Positions 17,270 through 26,408 of a stretch of DNA of 64,000 nucleotides are shown in pieces; position 1 is the stretch's first letter; each line of letters starts with the position of its first letter. Made by a program: the position numbers and the translations under genes. The DNA lies in contig NZ_RAHX01000001.1 in the NCBI RefSeq assembly GCF_003605475.1, positions 806,001 through 870,000 of the forward strand. The letters are read 5' to 3'. The notes beneath the pieces were generated by a model, which saw only the letters and a program-made list of their open reading frames with translations, had not been told where the DNA came from and did no database searches. Source of the DNA: Aurantiacibacter aquimixticola (GTDB taxonomy: Bacteria; Pseudomonadota; Alphaproteobacteria; Sphingomonadales; Sphingomonadaceae).

Positions 17270-18267
17270 TCGCCGAAAATGCCGACCTCGTTCACGCCGG
17301 TGCTGTCCGCACGGCCGCGATACATGCCGCTCGTGTTGAAGGAGAAGGCGGTTTCCCCGCTCGGGGAGACGACGATCACGCCGCCACTGCCACCCAGTTC
17401 CTCGACCTCGGCCATCAGGTTGTCGCCCGCCTCCATCGGCCCCATGCCCGAAAGCAGCATCAGGTCGCAGATAGACTTCGCGACGACCGCGCGGATGAAA
17501 TACTCGCCGCTGCCGGTTGCCGACACGGCGCAGGAGCGGTTGTCGGCATAGGTGCCCGCGCCAATTACGGGCGAATCGCCGATACGGTCCCAACGCTTGC
17601 CCGTCATGCCACCGGTAGACGTTCCCGCCGCGAGATTGCCGTGCATATCTCGCACCACGGCGCCGACCGTGCCGAAGCGATGTTCGTCATCGTCGGCGTG
17701 CGAGACGACGCTTTGCCGGAAGCGCTCCAGCGCCCGGGCGCGCGGCTCGGTTACGAACCACTCGCTGTCCATCCGTTCCAGCTCGGTATCGTCGGCAAAT
17801 TCTTCCGCACCCTCCCCACTCAGGAAGACATGGCGCCCATCGCGCATCACTTCGCGAGCGAGCAGGATCGGGTGACGCACGTCGGAAATGCCCGCCACCG
17901 CGCCCGCCGCGCGGCTGTCGCCCAGCATCAACGAAGCGTCATGCGAAATCCCGCCATCGAAAGTAAGCACCGCGCCGCGCCCGGCATTGAAGAGTGGATC
18001 GTCTTCCATCAACGTGATCGCGGCGATCACAGCGTCCTCCGCCGTGCCGCCCGCTCTGAGGATTTCCGCCACTGCATCGAGCGCAGCCTGCAGGGAGGCA
18101 GTGTAGGCCGCCTCCCGCTCCGGCGTCATGGCAGAGCGTTCCAGCGTGCCAGCGCCGCCGTGAATCGCGATCGACCAGCTGGCAGGCTCGCCGTCATGAT
18201 CGTGATCGTGCGCTGCCGCCGTGGCAGGCAGCAGGAAAGCCAGAAACGCGATGGCGTAGCGAAGCAT
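17266..18267 (-). CDS. Exported isoaspartyl peptidase / L-asparaginase (Ntn hydrolase)
   Basis: A 333-residue type III asparaginase precursor. A signal peptide (about residues 1-19) precedes a His/Asp-rich segment and the Ntn-hydrolase fold with SIAIHGGAGTLE. Autocleavage is expected before Thr200 in HRFGTVGAVVRD, which becomes the nucleophile; NRSCAVSATGSGE and GTSTGGMTGKR are family substrate motifs. It probably removes isoaspartyl residues from peptides in the periplasm. The ATG at 18267 is preceded by GAGAGGG; a GTG or ATG further up would add residues before the signal peptide. Confidence 0.9.
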   Translation of the reverse strand: MLRYAIAFLAFLLPATAAAHDHDHDGEPASWSIAIHGGAGTLERSAMTPEREAAYTASLQAALDAVAEILRAGGTAEDAVIAAITLMEDDPLFNAGRGAVLTFDGGISHDASLMLGDSRAAGAVAGISDVRHPILLAREVMRDGRHVFLSGEGAEEFADDTELERMDSEWFVTEPRARALERFRQSVVSHADDDEHRFGTVGAVVRDMHGNLAAGTSTGGMTGKRWDRIGDSPVIGAGTYADNRSCAVSATGSGEYFIRAVVAKSICDLMLLSGMGPMEAGDNLMAEVEELGGSGGVIVVSPSGETAFSFNTSGMYRGRADSTGVNEVGIFGD

Positions 18268-18324
18268 GTGGATCGACCCTCTCCGGTGTTGTTTCGCCCC
18301 TTTGCACATGGCCGCGCGCCGATT

Positions 18325-18777
18325 TCAAGATACGAGCGGCGCGGCGTCCAGATCGATGCGTCGACACTGGGTGAAAGCCGCTTCGATCAGCAGACCGCGA
18401 TGGCATTGCTCGGTCGTCTCGCAATAGCAGAGAAGACAGACGCGTCTTTCGAGCGCCAGCGACTGCAATTTGGCCATGCGCGCCATTGCTTCGGGCAATT
18501 GCAACTGGCCGGAATAAATCTCACGCAACGTAACCAGGTCGCCTTTTCGCGCCGCCTCGCGGCCCTCCTTCGGCGTGCCGAGTTCGCGGATATGGATATA
18601 CTCCATGCCTGCCTGCTCGACCGCCGCCCTGAGCGATGTCTTGGAAAAGCCTGGGCGTCGCGACAGCGGCAATGCGCGAATGTCGGCAAGCACATCGATC
18701 CGCGCGCCTTTCAATGCTGCGACGAGCGCGTCCTGCGTCGCGCGGGCATAGCCGATGGTGAGAATCTCGTGTGTCAT
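18325..18777 (-). CDS. DUF488 family protein
   Basis: A 150-residue protein with the DUF488 signature: TIGYARATQDALVAALK at the start, VLADIRALPLSRRPGFSK, then LLCYCETTEQCHRGLL near the end with three Cys and a His. The family fold and biochemical role are unknown to me; the conserved Cys/His pattern suggests a metal or thiol centre. Its ATG overlaps the stop of the upstream lipoprotein gene by four bases. Confidence 0.85.
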   Translation of the reverse strand: MTHEILTIGYARATQDALVAALKGARIDVLADIRALPLSRRPGFSKTSLRAAVEQAGMEYIHIRELGTPKEGREAARKGDLVTLREIYSGQLQLPEAMARMAKLQSLALERRVCLLCYCETTEQCHRGLLIEAAFTQCRRIDLDAAPLVS

Positions 18778-19616
18778 TCCAATCCTGGCGGCGGTGCCGA
18801 GTCCGGCGCGCGTTGCGGCGGATACATGGTGTCCATCCGCGCGGTCGAATCCGGATTGCCGACGCCGTGGGTCGGCCCATCGCCGCAGGCGGCGCGAAAT
18901 TTATCGAGATCGGGACCACCGGACGTGATCGCGTTGGGCGCAGCCCAAACCATGCGCTCGCCCAGCCTGCCGCTCACCTGTCCGCTAATCCGGTTGACCA
19001 GCACGTAATAGCCTTCCTCGTCCACATCGAGGCCAGTCTCCGCGTGCAACCAGGCGAGCTTCTCCGTCCCCTGATGGTCGACGAAGAAACACCCGTCGCG
19101 AAGGAACACGCGCCCGTAATCCGCCGCCTGCAATTTCAGACCGGTGCGCTGCTCGCTCGCCGGCCAGACGCGAATGCTGCTTTGCGCCGCATCGCTAACG
19201 CGCGGCGCGCGCAGGGGAGCCATGAAGCTCCAGCGCAGATGCGGCGGTACATCCCAGCCATTCTCGGCCACCCAGGCATCGAAGTCATCGGCGGTAACGC
19301 GGATATCGAACCCACCGATGGGCGCGTCATCGGCCTTGCCGGAAAGCCCATATCCATCGACCACGTCGCGCTCCTGCAATCGGGCGAGCCAGACTTCGCC
19401 GATGCGCTTTGCATCGGCGGGCGGTTCCGCAGAAGGGTCGCGGAAAGCCTCATAGGGCTCGATCATGTCGGCATTCGCAATGATCGCAGCATAGTCCGGC
19501 GCGGGCGCGGTCAACTGCGTCGCGTAATCGCGATCTTCGGCGAGGGGCCTATTCGGTCCCTCGCCGGCCCCGCAGGCGGCGAGCGCGAGAAGCGGCAAAT
19601 ACAGCATTCGTTTCAT
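18774..19616 (-). CDS. Lipoprotein of unknown function
   Basis: A 280-residue protein with a lipobox (LLALAAC-G) about 15 residues from the chosen ATG at 19616. The mature part is acidic and contains a repeated Trp/Asp pattern (GEVWLARLQERD, DDFDAWVAENGWD) and one Cys-containing turn, RDGCFFVD. I do not recognise the family. It lies between gor and the DUF488 gene and is coupled to the latter. An upstream in-frame start at 19664 would abut the gor stop but spoils the signal peptide. Confidence 0.75.
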   Translation of the reverse strand: MKRMLYLPLLALAACGAGEGPNRPLAEDRDYATQLTAPAPDYAAIIANADMIEPYEAFRDPSAEPPADAKRIGEVWLARLQERDVVDGYGLSGKADDAPIGGFDIRVTADDFDAWVAENGWDVPPHLRWSFMAPLRAPRVSDAAQSSIRVWPASEQRTGLKLQAADYGRVFLRDGCFFVDHQGTEKLAWLHAETGLDVDEEGYYVLVNRISGQVSGRLGERMVWAAPNAITSGGPDLDKFRAACGDGPTHGVGNPDSTARMDTMYPPQRAPDSAPPPGLE

Positions 19617-19664
19617 GGTGATGGCCTTGCCCCGCACGGCCAGAACCACGGCTGAACGCCGCAC

Positions 19665-21017
19665 TCATCGCATCAGCACGAGTTCTTCCGCCATTGTCGG
19701 GTGGATCGCCGTGGTCGCATCGAAATCGGCCTTCGTCAGCCCGGCCTTCACCGCGATGGCAGCCGCCTGCATCATTTCGGGCGCTTCCGGCGATATCATA
19801 TGAATGCCCACGATCCGCTCATTGTCGCCTTCGCAGATCATCTTGAACAGGCTGCGTTCGTTCCGGCCTGCAACGACATTCTTCATCGCGCGGAAATCCG
19901 ATTGGTAAACCTTCACGCTGCCCAGGGAATTCTTCGCTTCGCCTTCCGTCATGCCGACCGCGGCGATGGGCGGGTGACTGAAGACGGCGCTTGGGATGCA
20001 GGAATGATCGACCGCGACGGGATCGTTCGGGCCGAAGACGCTGTCGGCAAAGGCCTGCCCTTCGCGGATCGCGACAGGCGTTAGCTGAACGCGATCCGTC
20101 ACGTCGCCCACGGCATAGATGTGGTCGAGATTGGTCTTGCTGAAGCGGTCCACGACCACTTCGCCCTTTTCGCCCAATTCGACGCCGATATCCTCCAGGC
20201 CAAGCCCTCCGGTGTTCGGAATGCGGCCGACTGCGAACATCACGACGTCGACTTTCACCTCATCGCAATCGGACATCTTCACGAAATAGCCGCCATCGTC
20301 GCACGGCTTGATATACTCGAAGATCGTGTTGAATTTGAACTCGATCCCTTTGGTGATCGAGATCTGCAGCAGCCGGTCGCGCACCGCCTCATCATATTGC
20401 CGCAGCAGCGTGTCGCCGCGATTGACGATGGTCACGCGGCTGCCGAATTCGTTGAAAATGCCGGCGAATTCATTGGCGATATAACCGCCGCCGGCGATCA
20501 CGATCTTCTTCGGCACATCGTCCAGATGAAAGGCCTCGTTGGACGAGATCGCGTGCTCGGCGCCCTGGCATTCGGGCATCCGCGGCCGTGCGCCCGTGGC
20601 GATGAGGATATATTTCGCGGTGAGCTTCGTGCCGTCCTCAAGCGTTATTTCATGCGGCCCGGTCAGCTTGGCGGTCTGCTTAAAGATCTCCACATCGTGG
20701 TTTTCCAGCGTGTCTGTATAAGCGTCCTCGATGCGCGAGACATCGTCGAACACATTGTCACGCAGCTTCTTCCAGTCGAAGCTTTTCCCTTCGATCGACC
20801 AGCCGAATTTCTGGCAATCCTCCAGATCCTCCGCGAAGTGCGCGCCATAGACGAGCATCTTTTTGGGCACGCAACCACGGATCACGCAGGTGCCGCCGAC
20901 CCGATGCTCCTCGGCAATGGCGACCTTCGCGCCATGCGCCGCTGCCACGCGGCTCGCCCGCACGCCGCCGCTGCCTGCGCCGATGGTGAAGAGGTCGTAA
21001 TCGTACTGGTCGGCCAT
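19665..21017 (-). CDS. gor: Glutathione-disulfide reductase
   Basis: This 450-residue flavoprotein reduces GSSG with NADPH and keeps the cytosolic thiol pool reduced. It shows the FAD-binding FTIGAGSGGVRAS, the redox-active disulfide in GGTCVIRGCVPKK (Cys44, Cys49), the NADPH site VIAGGGYIANEFAGIF, the second FAD motif TPVAIREGQAFA and the C-terminal active-site His-Glu in AIHPTMAEELV. The N-terminus is the family start. A plausible partner is the Prx5-like peroxiredoxin at 4.2 kb, which would consume glutathione. Confidence 0.95.
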   Translation of the reverse strand: MADQYDYDLFTIGAGSGGVRASRVAAAHGAKVAIAEEHRVGGTCVIRGCVPKKMLVYGAHFAEDLEDCQKFGWSIEGKSFDWKKLRDNVFDDVSRIEDAYTDTLENHDVEIFKQTAKLTGPHEITLEDGTKLTAKYILIATGARPRMPECQGAEHAISSNEAFHLDDVPKKIVIAGGGYIANEFAGIFNEFGSRVTIVNRGDTLLRQYDEAVRDRLLQISITKGIEFKFNTIFEYIKPCDDGGYFVKMSDCDEVKVDVVMFAVGRIPNTGGLGLEDIGVELGEKGEVVVDRFSKTNLDHIYAVGDVTDRVQLTPVAIREGQAFADSVFGPNDPVAVDHSCIPSAVFSHPPIAAVGMTEGEAKNSLGSVKVYQSDFRAMKNVVAGRNERSLFKMICEGDNERIVGIHMISPEAPEMMQAAAIAVKAGLTKADFDATTAIHPTMAEELVLMR

Positions 21018-21107
21018 AAATTTCCCTTGCGAGCGAGGTGGTTTGGAAGGGCGCTATGCGCGTCTCCCTATCGCTTGCCAACCATGCAGGGTCGCGATCG
21101 GTCCCGA

Positions 21108-22136
21108 TCAGCTTTCGAGATAGGGCGCATAGTCGCGCAGCAATTGCCAGGCGCGCATGTCCTGCAGGGTGATCAGCCCTTCGTCCTTGATCCCCGCCTG
21201 CCGTTGCAACAGGCGCATGACCGCGCCGCGCTCGGCATCGGTGACACCAGGCATGGTGACGAGCGTGTCCGGGGGGGTCTCGAAGGGCGCATCGAACAGC
21301 ATGGCGCAGTTCATCGGATCGAAACCGAAGCCGAGGAAAACCAGCCTCTTGCCCTGCGTCACCTCGCCGACAAGCTGGCGCTGGAAACCGCGTTGGTCCG
21401 CGCGCTCGGATGCCGTATGCAATTGCTCGACCACGCCAGCGAAATCGTCAGGGTCGCTCTCTCCCCATTCGGCCACTGGCGCGTCGCCCGCCTGCCATTC
21501 GAGCCGCCCCGGCGTCCCATAGGGGTGCACGATCCGCAGCTTCTCCGCGACCAGCGCCTGCGCATCGGTCACACTCATGCCGAACGCCATGTGCAGCGCC
21601 CAGGGCATGTAGTTTTCGACACTGCGGTCGTAGTTAAAACAGACGATGGAGAGGTTGTCGAAGCAGCTTTCCGCCTTCGCGCGGGGGACGCCGTTCACCA
21701 CTGCCCGGGCGAGCTGGAACAGCCAGTTCTCCGTGCCGCGCACGGGGAGATCGCCGGGATCGCGCGGCTCGGCCCCCATCGGCGATTCCGCCTCGGCCCG
21801 AAGGATGAAATGCGCGATGGCGAGCTTGCCGACGGCGAGCACCATCGGATTGTCGCCATGCTGTTCGAGGATGGCGTCGATGGATGGCGATATCCGCGTG
21901 GCGGAGCGGATCGTCTGCCCGGCCTCGAGCAGATCGTCCGTTTTCACCCGCGCCTGTTTCGCAATCGCTTCGATCCGCACAGCCATCGCCGCCATGTCCT
22001 CGCTTTCCAGATCGCCGCCAAGGCGCTGGAAATCGAAACTTGCGGCGATGCGGGCAAGCAGCTCTCGCCCGTCAGGAAATTGTAGCTCCGTGGACGCGCC
22101 AGCGCCCACCACCAGCGTCGTCTTCGTGCGGATCAT
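21108..22136 (-). CDS. SIR2-like NAD-binding domain protein, stand-alone
   Basis: A 342-residue protein with SIR2-superfamily features: an N-terminal VVGAGASTELQFPDG (GAG at residues 11-13), SIDAILEQHGD, a CFNYDRSVE motif (Asn168, Asp170), a candidate catalytic His204 in RIVHPYG, and a C-terminal LVFLGFGFD. There are no sirtuin zinc cysteines. Bacterial SIR2-like proteins of this type are often NADases in phage defence, but this one stands alone between gor and a helicase. A housekeeping or unknown NAD-related role is equally possible. There is no signal peptide or membrane segment. Confidence 0.72.
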   Translation of the reverse strand: MIRTKTTLVVGAGASTELQFPDGRELLARIAASFDFQRLGGDLESEDMAAMAVRIEAIAKQARVKTDDLLEAGQTIRSATRISPSIDAILEQHGDNPMVLAVGKLAIAHFILRAEAESPMGAEPRDPGDLPVRGTENWLFQLARAVVNGVPRAKAESCFDNLSIVCFNYDRSVENYMPWALHMAFGMSVTDAQALVAEKLRIVHPYGTPGRLEWQAGDAPVAEWGESDPDDFAGVVEQLHTASERADQRGFQRQLVGEVTQGKRLVFLGFGFDPMNCAMLFDAPFETPPDTLVTMPGVTDAERGAVMRLLQRQAGIKDEGLITLQDMRAWQLLRDYAPYLES

Positions 22137-22213
22137 CGCGCCAGTGCCTCTGCCTCATGCAACATGAGGGGAGGTCTGGCGAAAGATGTTTAAGATTCAG
22201 CTAGCGATGGCGC

Positions 22214-23578
22214 TCAGCCGCGCGATTGCGCCGGGCCACGCCCGCCGCCACCGCCACCGCGCCGGCGTCGGTTCGACTGGCCGCCCTGCCCCTGCGGGCG
22301 GTTAGGCTTGCCCTTGCGCGCCGAATGCTTCGGCTTGCCCGGAGCATCTCCGCGCGGCTTGGGCTTCACCCGCTGACGCTGTTGCTTGGGCGCGGGCTTG
22401 GTTGGTCCGACACCTTCGACCACGGCGCGGAAGTTGTCGGGCAGCGGCAGCCGCTCGAAACTCGCATCGGTCTGCTTGTTGATGTCCTTCAGATACTGCC
22501 GCTCATCCTCCGCACAAAAGGCGATGGCAACGCCATCCGCCCCTGCGCGCGCCGTGCGGCCGATGCGGTGGACATATTGCTCCGGCACATTGGGCAGCTC
22601 GTAATTGATGACGTGTGACACGCCCGGGATGTCGATCCCGCGTGCCGCGACGTCGGTCGCGACCAGGATCGGCGTCTTCGCCCGCTTGAACTCGTCCAGC
22701 GCCCGCACACGCTGGGGCTGGCTCTTATTGCCGTGGATGGCGTTGGCGGGAATCCCGCGCTGGCTCAGCTTCTTCACCACGCGATCCGCGCCATGCTTGG
22801 TGCGGGTGAAGATCAGCACACGCTCGAAATCGCCCGGCGTCGGGTGCTTTTCAAGCAGGATCATCTCGAGCAGCGTCTGCTTCTCGTCCTGCTGCACCAT
22901 GAAGAGATACTGGTCGATCCGCTCCGCCGTGGTGGCGGCGGGGGTGACGCTGACGGTGACCGGATTGTTGCAATACTTGCCCACCAGTTCCTTGATCTGC
23001 CCCGGCATTGTCGCGCTGAAGAACAGCGTCTGACGGTCCTGCGGGACAAGCTGACTGATGCGGCGCAGTGCGTGGATGAAGCCGAGGTCCAGCATCTGGT
23101 CCGCCTCGTCCAGCACCAGCACTTCTACGCCGGAAAGGTTGAACGCCTTCTGATCAATCAGGTCCAGCAGACGGCCAGGGGTGGCAACAAGGATGTCGCA
23201 ACCGCGATGCAGCTTGTTGCGATCCTTGTTGACGCTGGTGCCGCCGACGATGGAGTGGACCTTCATGCCTGCCAGCGCGCCATAATCCTTGGCCGACTGG
23301 GCGATCTGCCCAGCCAGCTCGCGCGTCGGTGCAAGCACCAGCATGCGGCAGGATTTGAATGGGATCTGGTTGTCGGCCTTGCGCAGATTGTCGATGCTGG
23401 GCAGCATGAAGGCAGCCGTCTTGCCGGTGCCTGTCTGGGCAATGCCGAGCAGGTCGCGCCCTTCGAGCACGGGCGGAATGGCCTGCGCCTGGATCGGCGT
23501 CGGCTCTTTATAGCCCTGCATGTCGAGCGCCTGCATCACAGGCTGCGAAAGACCGAGGTCCTTGAATTGGATAGTCAT
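22214..23578 (-). CDS. DEAD-box RNA helicase (RhlE-like)
   Basis: A 454-residue ATP-dependent RNA helicase with all main motifs: Q motif (GYKEPTPIQAQAIP), I (AQTGTGKT), Ia (PTRELAGQ), II (LDEADQML), III (FSATMP), V (ATDVAARGIDIP) and VI (HRIGRTARAG). The last 75 residues are basic and rich in Arg, Lys, Gly and Gln, a typical RNA-binding tail for ribosome assembly or RNA decay helicases. The ATG at 23578 begins with the family-like MTIQFKDLGL. It has no clear ribosome site, so a leaderless or regulated start is possible. Confidence 0.93.
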   Translation of the reverse strand: MTIQFKDLGLSQPVMQALDMQGYKEPTPIQAQAIPPVLEGRDLLGIAQTGTGKTAAFMLPSIDNLRKADNQIPFKSCRMLVLAPTRELAGQIAQSAKDYGALAGMKVHSIVGGTSVNKDRNKLHRGCDILVATPGRLLDLIDQKAFNLSGVEVLVLDEADQMLDLGFIHALRRISQLVPQDRQTLFFSATMPGQIKELVGKYCNNPVTVSVTPAATTAERIDQYLFMVQQDEKQTLLEMILLEKHPTPGDFERVLIFTRTKHGADRVVKKLSQRGIPANAIHGNKSQPQRVRALDEFKRAKTPILVATDVAARGIDIPGVSHVINYELPNVPEQYVHRIGRTARAGADGVAIAFCAEDERQYLKDINKQTDASFERLPLPDNFRAVVEGVGPTKPAPKQQRQRVKPKPRGDAPGKPKHSARKGKPNRPQGQGGQSNRRRRGGGGGGRGPAQSRG

Positions 23579-23800
23579 GTGTAGTGTCGAACTCGCAAAA
23601 TATGCGGCGCGCAGAGTCAAAGCTCGCGCGGCGCGGGTGTCAAAACGACCCGCGTGAAAAGGGAAGTCTCAGGAAAAATGACCGAAGGGCTACCGGGGCC
23701 AGGTGGCTTTCTCACCACCGCCGCTTCACGCTGGCGCGCGCTTCGATGGGGTGCATGTGGTGCAGCGCAGCATCAAAGTCAATGATTTCGCTCTTGCGGG

Positions 23801-23837
23801 GCTTCTAGAGATCAGCTTGAACTCTAATCTCTTTTTT
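23801..23837 (+). terminator. Plus-strand terminator-like hairpin with no obvious gene
   Basis: A stem TAGAG-A-TCA with TGA-A-CTCTA (one A-A mismatch, 3-nt loop) is followed by ATC and then CTCTTTTTTT, a run of seven T residues. Both flanking genes, pgi and the helicase, are on the minus strand, so neither would use it. It could end a short plus-strand RNA starting somewhere in 23580-23700. Confidence 0.5.
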
Positions 23838-23850
23838 TCGGTCGACAGCT

Positions 23851-25371
23851 TCAGCCCACCCCCGCTGCCTTCAGCAGCGCCTCGGTGCTAGCATCGAAGC
23901 GTTCGCCGCCCTTCTCGATTTTCTTCGCGATTTCCTTGCCCAGCTCGACGCCGAACTGGTCGAAGGGGTTGATGTCCAGCAGCACGGCGCTGGCGAAGGT
24001 CCGATGTTCGTGGAATGCCACCAGCGCGCCGAAGGTGAAGGCATCGAGATCGTCGCACAGGATCGTCGCCGAGGGACGATTGCCGGGATAGTTGCGGTGC
24101 GGGTCGTCGCTTTCCTTGCCCGCCATCAAAGCCGCGCCTTGCGCGAAGCAGTTCATCAGCAGGATGTGGTGATGCGCGGCATCGAGCATGTCACCCGGCT
24201 CTACGCTGGCAATGAAATCCACCGGCACCAGATGCGTGCCCTGATGAAGCAGCTGGAACACCGCATGCTGCGCGTCCGTGCCCACGCCGCCCCAGGTGAT
24301 CGGCGCAGTAGGGCCGGCGGGATTGCCATCCACCGTCACGCTCTTCCCGTTCGATTCCATCTCAAGCTGCTGGAGGTAATCGGGCAGCAGGCGCAATCGC
24401 TCGTCATAAGCGAAGACGGCGCGGGTCTGCGCGCCTTTTATGCGCAGGTAAAACATATCCGCGAACGCCGCGCGTAGCGGCAGGTTGCCGCGGCCGTCCG
24501 TGTCGCGGAAATGCCGGTCCATCGCCGCTGCGCCGTCCAGCATGGCCTGAAAATCGCTCCAGCCCACCGCTGCCGCGATGGGAAAGCCGATGCTAGACCA
24601 CATGGAATAACGCCCGCCGACGCTCTCCGCGAAAGGCAGGATGCGCGTTTCATCCACGCCCCACTCGACGGCCTTTTCCGGCGCGGCGGTGAGCGCAACG
24701 ACACGGCCGGTGGGGTCCGAAACGCCGCTATCCGCCAGCCATTTGAGCGCGGACTGCGCGTTGGTCATCGTCTCGATAGTGGTAAAGGTCTTGGACGCGA
24801 CGGCGACGAAGGTCGTGGCCGGATCGCATTTGGAGAAAGCCTCTTCCAGCGCGACGCCATCCACATTCGAGACGACGTGCACGTCCACTTCCCTGCCGTC
24901 CCGCGCCAGCGCATCGACTGCCAGCGCCGGGCCGAGCGCACTGCCGCCAATACCGACATGGATGAGGTGCTTCACCTCTCCGAACGCGCCTTCGTGCATG
25001 GCTTCGACAAGCAGCTTCATCCGCTCGCGCAGGGCATCGGCCTCCTCGACACTGGCATCCTGTCCCACACCGCGCAGGGCGGAATGCTCCGCCGCGCGGC
25101 CCTCCGTCGGATTGACGACTTCGCCCGCAAACATTCTGTCCCGCATGGCGGCAAAATCGGACGCCTCGGCCAGCGCCTCGAAATCGCCGAGCAGGTCGTC
25201 GGTCAGATGCGTTTTCGACCAGTCGAAGAGAATGCCCGCCGCGACCTCGCCCGGCTGCCAGCGCACTGAGAGCTTGTCCACCCGGTCGCCATCTTCGGCA
25301 AAAAGCTCCTCCAGTGTCGGATCGGGATGGAGGGCAAGCTTCTTCCAGGCTTCGTCGCGGGTGAGTGTCAC
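23851..25371 (-). CDS. pgi: Glucose-6-phosphate isomerase
   Basis: Pgi interconverts glucose-6-phosphate and fructose-6-phosphate. The 506-residue protein contains HVGIGGSALGP, VASKTFTTIETM, the sugar-phosphate site GGRYSMWSSIGFP, the catalytic WGGVGTDAQHAVFQLLHQG (Glu replaced locally as in this clade, His present) and SSSTALL-type C-terminal motifs (HEHRTFASAVLLDINPFDQFGVELGK). It is divergent from lepB across a 191-base region that carries a repeated 30-base element. Confidence 0.95.
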   Translation of the reverse strand: MTLTRDEAWKKLALHPDPTLEELFAEDGDRVDKLSVRWQPGEVAAGILFDWSKTHLTDDLLGDFEALAEASDFAAMRDRMFAGEVVNPTEGRAAEHSALRGVGQDASVEEADALRERMKLLVEAMHEGAFGEVKHLIHVGIGGSALGPALAVDALARDGREVDVHVVSNVDGVALEEAFSKCDPATTFVAVASKTFTTIETMTNAQSALKWLADSGVSDPTGRVVALTAAPEKAVEWGVDETRILPFAESVGGRYSMWSSIGFPIAAAVGWSDFQAMLDGAAAMDRHFRDTDGRGNLPLRAAFADMFYLRIKGAQTRAVFAYDERLRLLPDYLQQLEMESNGKSVTVDGNPAGPTAPITWGGVGTDAQHAVFQLLHQGTHLVPVDFIASVEPGDMLDAAHHHILLMNCFAQGAALMAGKESDDPHRNYPGNRPSATILCDDLDAFTFGALVAFHEHRTFASAVLLDINPFDQFGVELGKEIAKKIEKGGERFDASTEALLKAAGVG

Positions 25372-25470
25372 GCTGATATCGTCCTTTCCTACAATTCTGC
25401 TCTCTCGCTAGGCCAGCGGGCGATGATTGAAAACCTGCGAAATACCTATGCGCCGGGCGCAGGAAATTCC

Positions 25471-25500
25471 GCTCCAGGACACTGTCACACCTGTCACACC
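25471..25500 (+). repeat. 30-base intergenic element, copy 1 (upstream of lepB)
   Basis: This 30-base stretch begins GCTCCAGGACACTGTCACAC and ends in two tandem CTGTCACAC units. A copy differing at one base lies at 42315-42344 on the other strand. Similarity stops abruptly at both ends. Here it points toward lepB, ending 62 bases before its ATG. It could be an operator or part of a dispersed repeat family. Confidence 0.8.
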
Positions 25501-25562
25501 TGCGGGCGACCGGCATTGTGACGCTTGACGCGCGGCGCGGCTCGCAACATGACCTCGCCGCA

Positions 25563-26408
25563 ATGACAGACGCGAACATCCGAGAGATCGAGGAGCCTAC
25601 GGGCACCAAGGGCGAGAAGCCGGCGAAGGAGGAAGACTGGAAGAGCTTCGGCTGGTTCCTCGTCAAGCTGGTGATCGTGGTGCTGGTCTTCCGCACCTTC
25701 TTCTTCACCAGTTTCAACATCCCCAGCGAAAGCATGCTGCCCCGGCTGCTGGTCGGCGACTATCTGCAGGCGCAGAAATGGTCCTACGGCTATTCGCGCT
25801 TCTCCCTGCCCTTCGATCTGGACGTTGGCGATGGACGGATCTTCGCCAGCCAGCCTGATCGCGGCGATATCGTGATCTTCAAGCACCCGGTGGACGAGGC
25901 GGACTATATCAAGCGCGTGATCGGCCTGCCGGGGGATACCGTGCAGATGGCCAGCGGCGTGCTCCTGCTGAACGGAGTGCCGGTCGGCACGGAGCGGATC
26001 GAGGATCTCGTCCTGCCGGTGGAATCGCCGATGGTCTGCCGCGCGGGTGGCGAGTTCGTTCCTGCGAATGGCGGCGATGCAGCGACCTGCATCTATCCGC
26101 AATTCCGCGAAACGCTGCCGGGCGGCGTCAGCTACAACATCCTCGATCTCGGCACCTTCCCGCAGGACGACACCGCGCCCATCACCGTGCCCGAGGGCAT
26201 GCTGTTCCTGATGGGCGACAATCGCGACAACTCGCTCGACAGCCGCTTTCCCGCGGAACCCGGACGGGGCATCGGACTGGTGCCGGAAGCCAACCTCGTG
26301 GCCGAGGCGAGCTTCATGTACTGGTCCACCGATGGCACGTCGGAATGGGTCAAGCCGTGGACCTGGTTCACCGCCGCGCGCTGGAGCAGGATGTTCCGCG
26401 GCATATGA
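25563..26408 (+). CDS. lepB: Signal peptidase I
   Basis: LepB cuts signal peptides from exported proteins at the outer face of the inner membrane. The 281-residue protein has a charged cytosolic start, one transmembrane helix (about residues 29-49), the nucleophile Ser57 in NIPSESMLPRLL, the general base Lys117 in DYIKRVIGLPGD and the late MGDNRDNSLDSR motif. A GTG at 25518 in the same frame is a longer alternative. It overlaps rnc by four bases and heads the conserved lepB-rnc-era operon. Confidence 0.96.
   Translation: MTDANIREIEEPTGTKGEKPAKEEDWKSFGWFLVKLVIVVLVFRTFFFTSFNIPSESMLPRLLVGDYLQAQKWSYGYSRFSLPFDLDVGDGRIFASQPDRGDIVIFKHPVDEADYIKRVIGLPGDTVQMASGVLLLNGVPVGTERIEDLVLPVESPMVCRAGGEFVPANGGDAATCIYPQFRETLPGGVSYNILDLGTFPQDDTAPITVPEGMLFLMGDNRDNSLDSRFPAEPGRGIGLVPEANLVAEASFMYWSTDGTSEWVKPWTWFTAARWSRMFRGI

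Noticed and set aside
16756..19008. Long plus-strand open frame of about 750 codons
   Set aside because: It runs out of frame through aroB and then antisense to isoaspartyl peptidase, DUF488 and a lipoprotein gene. No domain is recognisable.
20121..22085. Long plus-strand open frame of about 650 codons
   Set aside because: It is antisense to gor and the SIR2-like gene, both of which have clear motifs.
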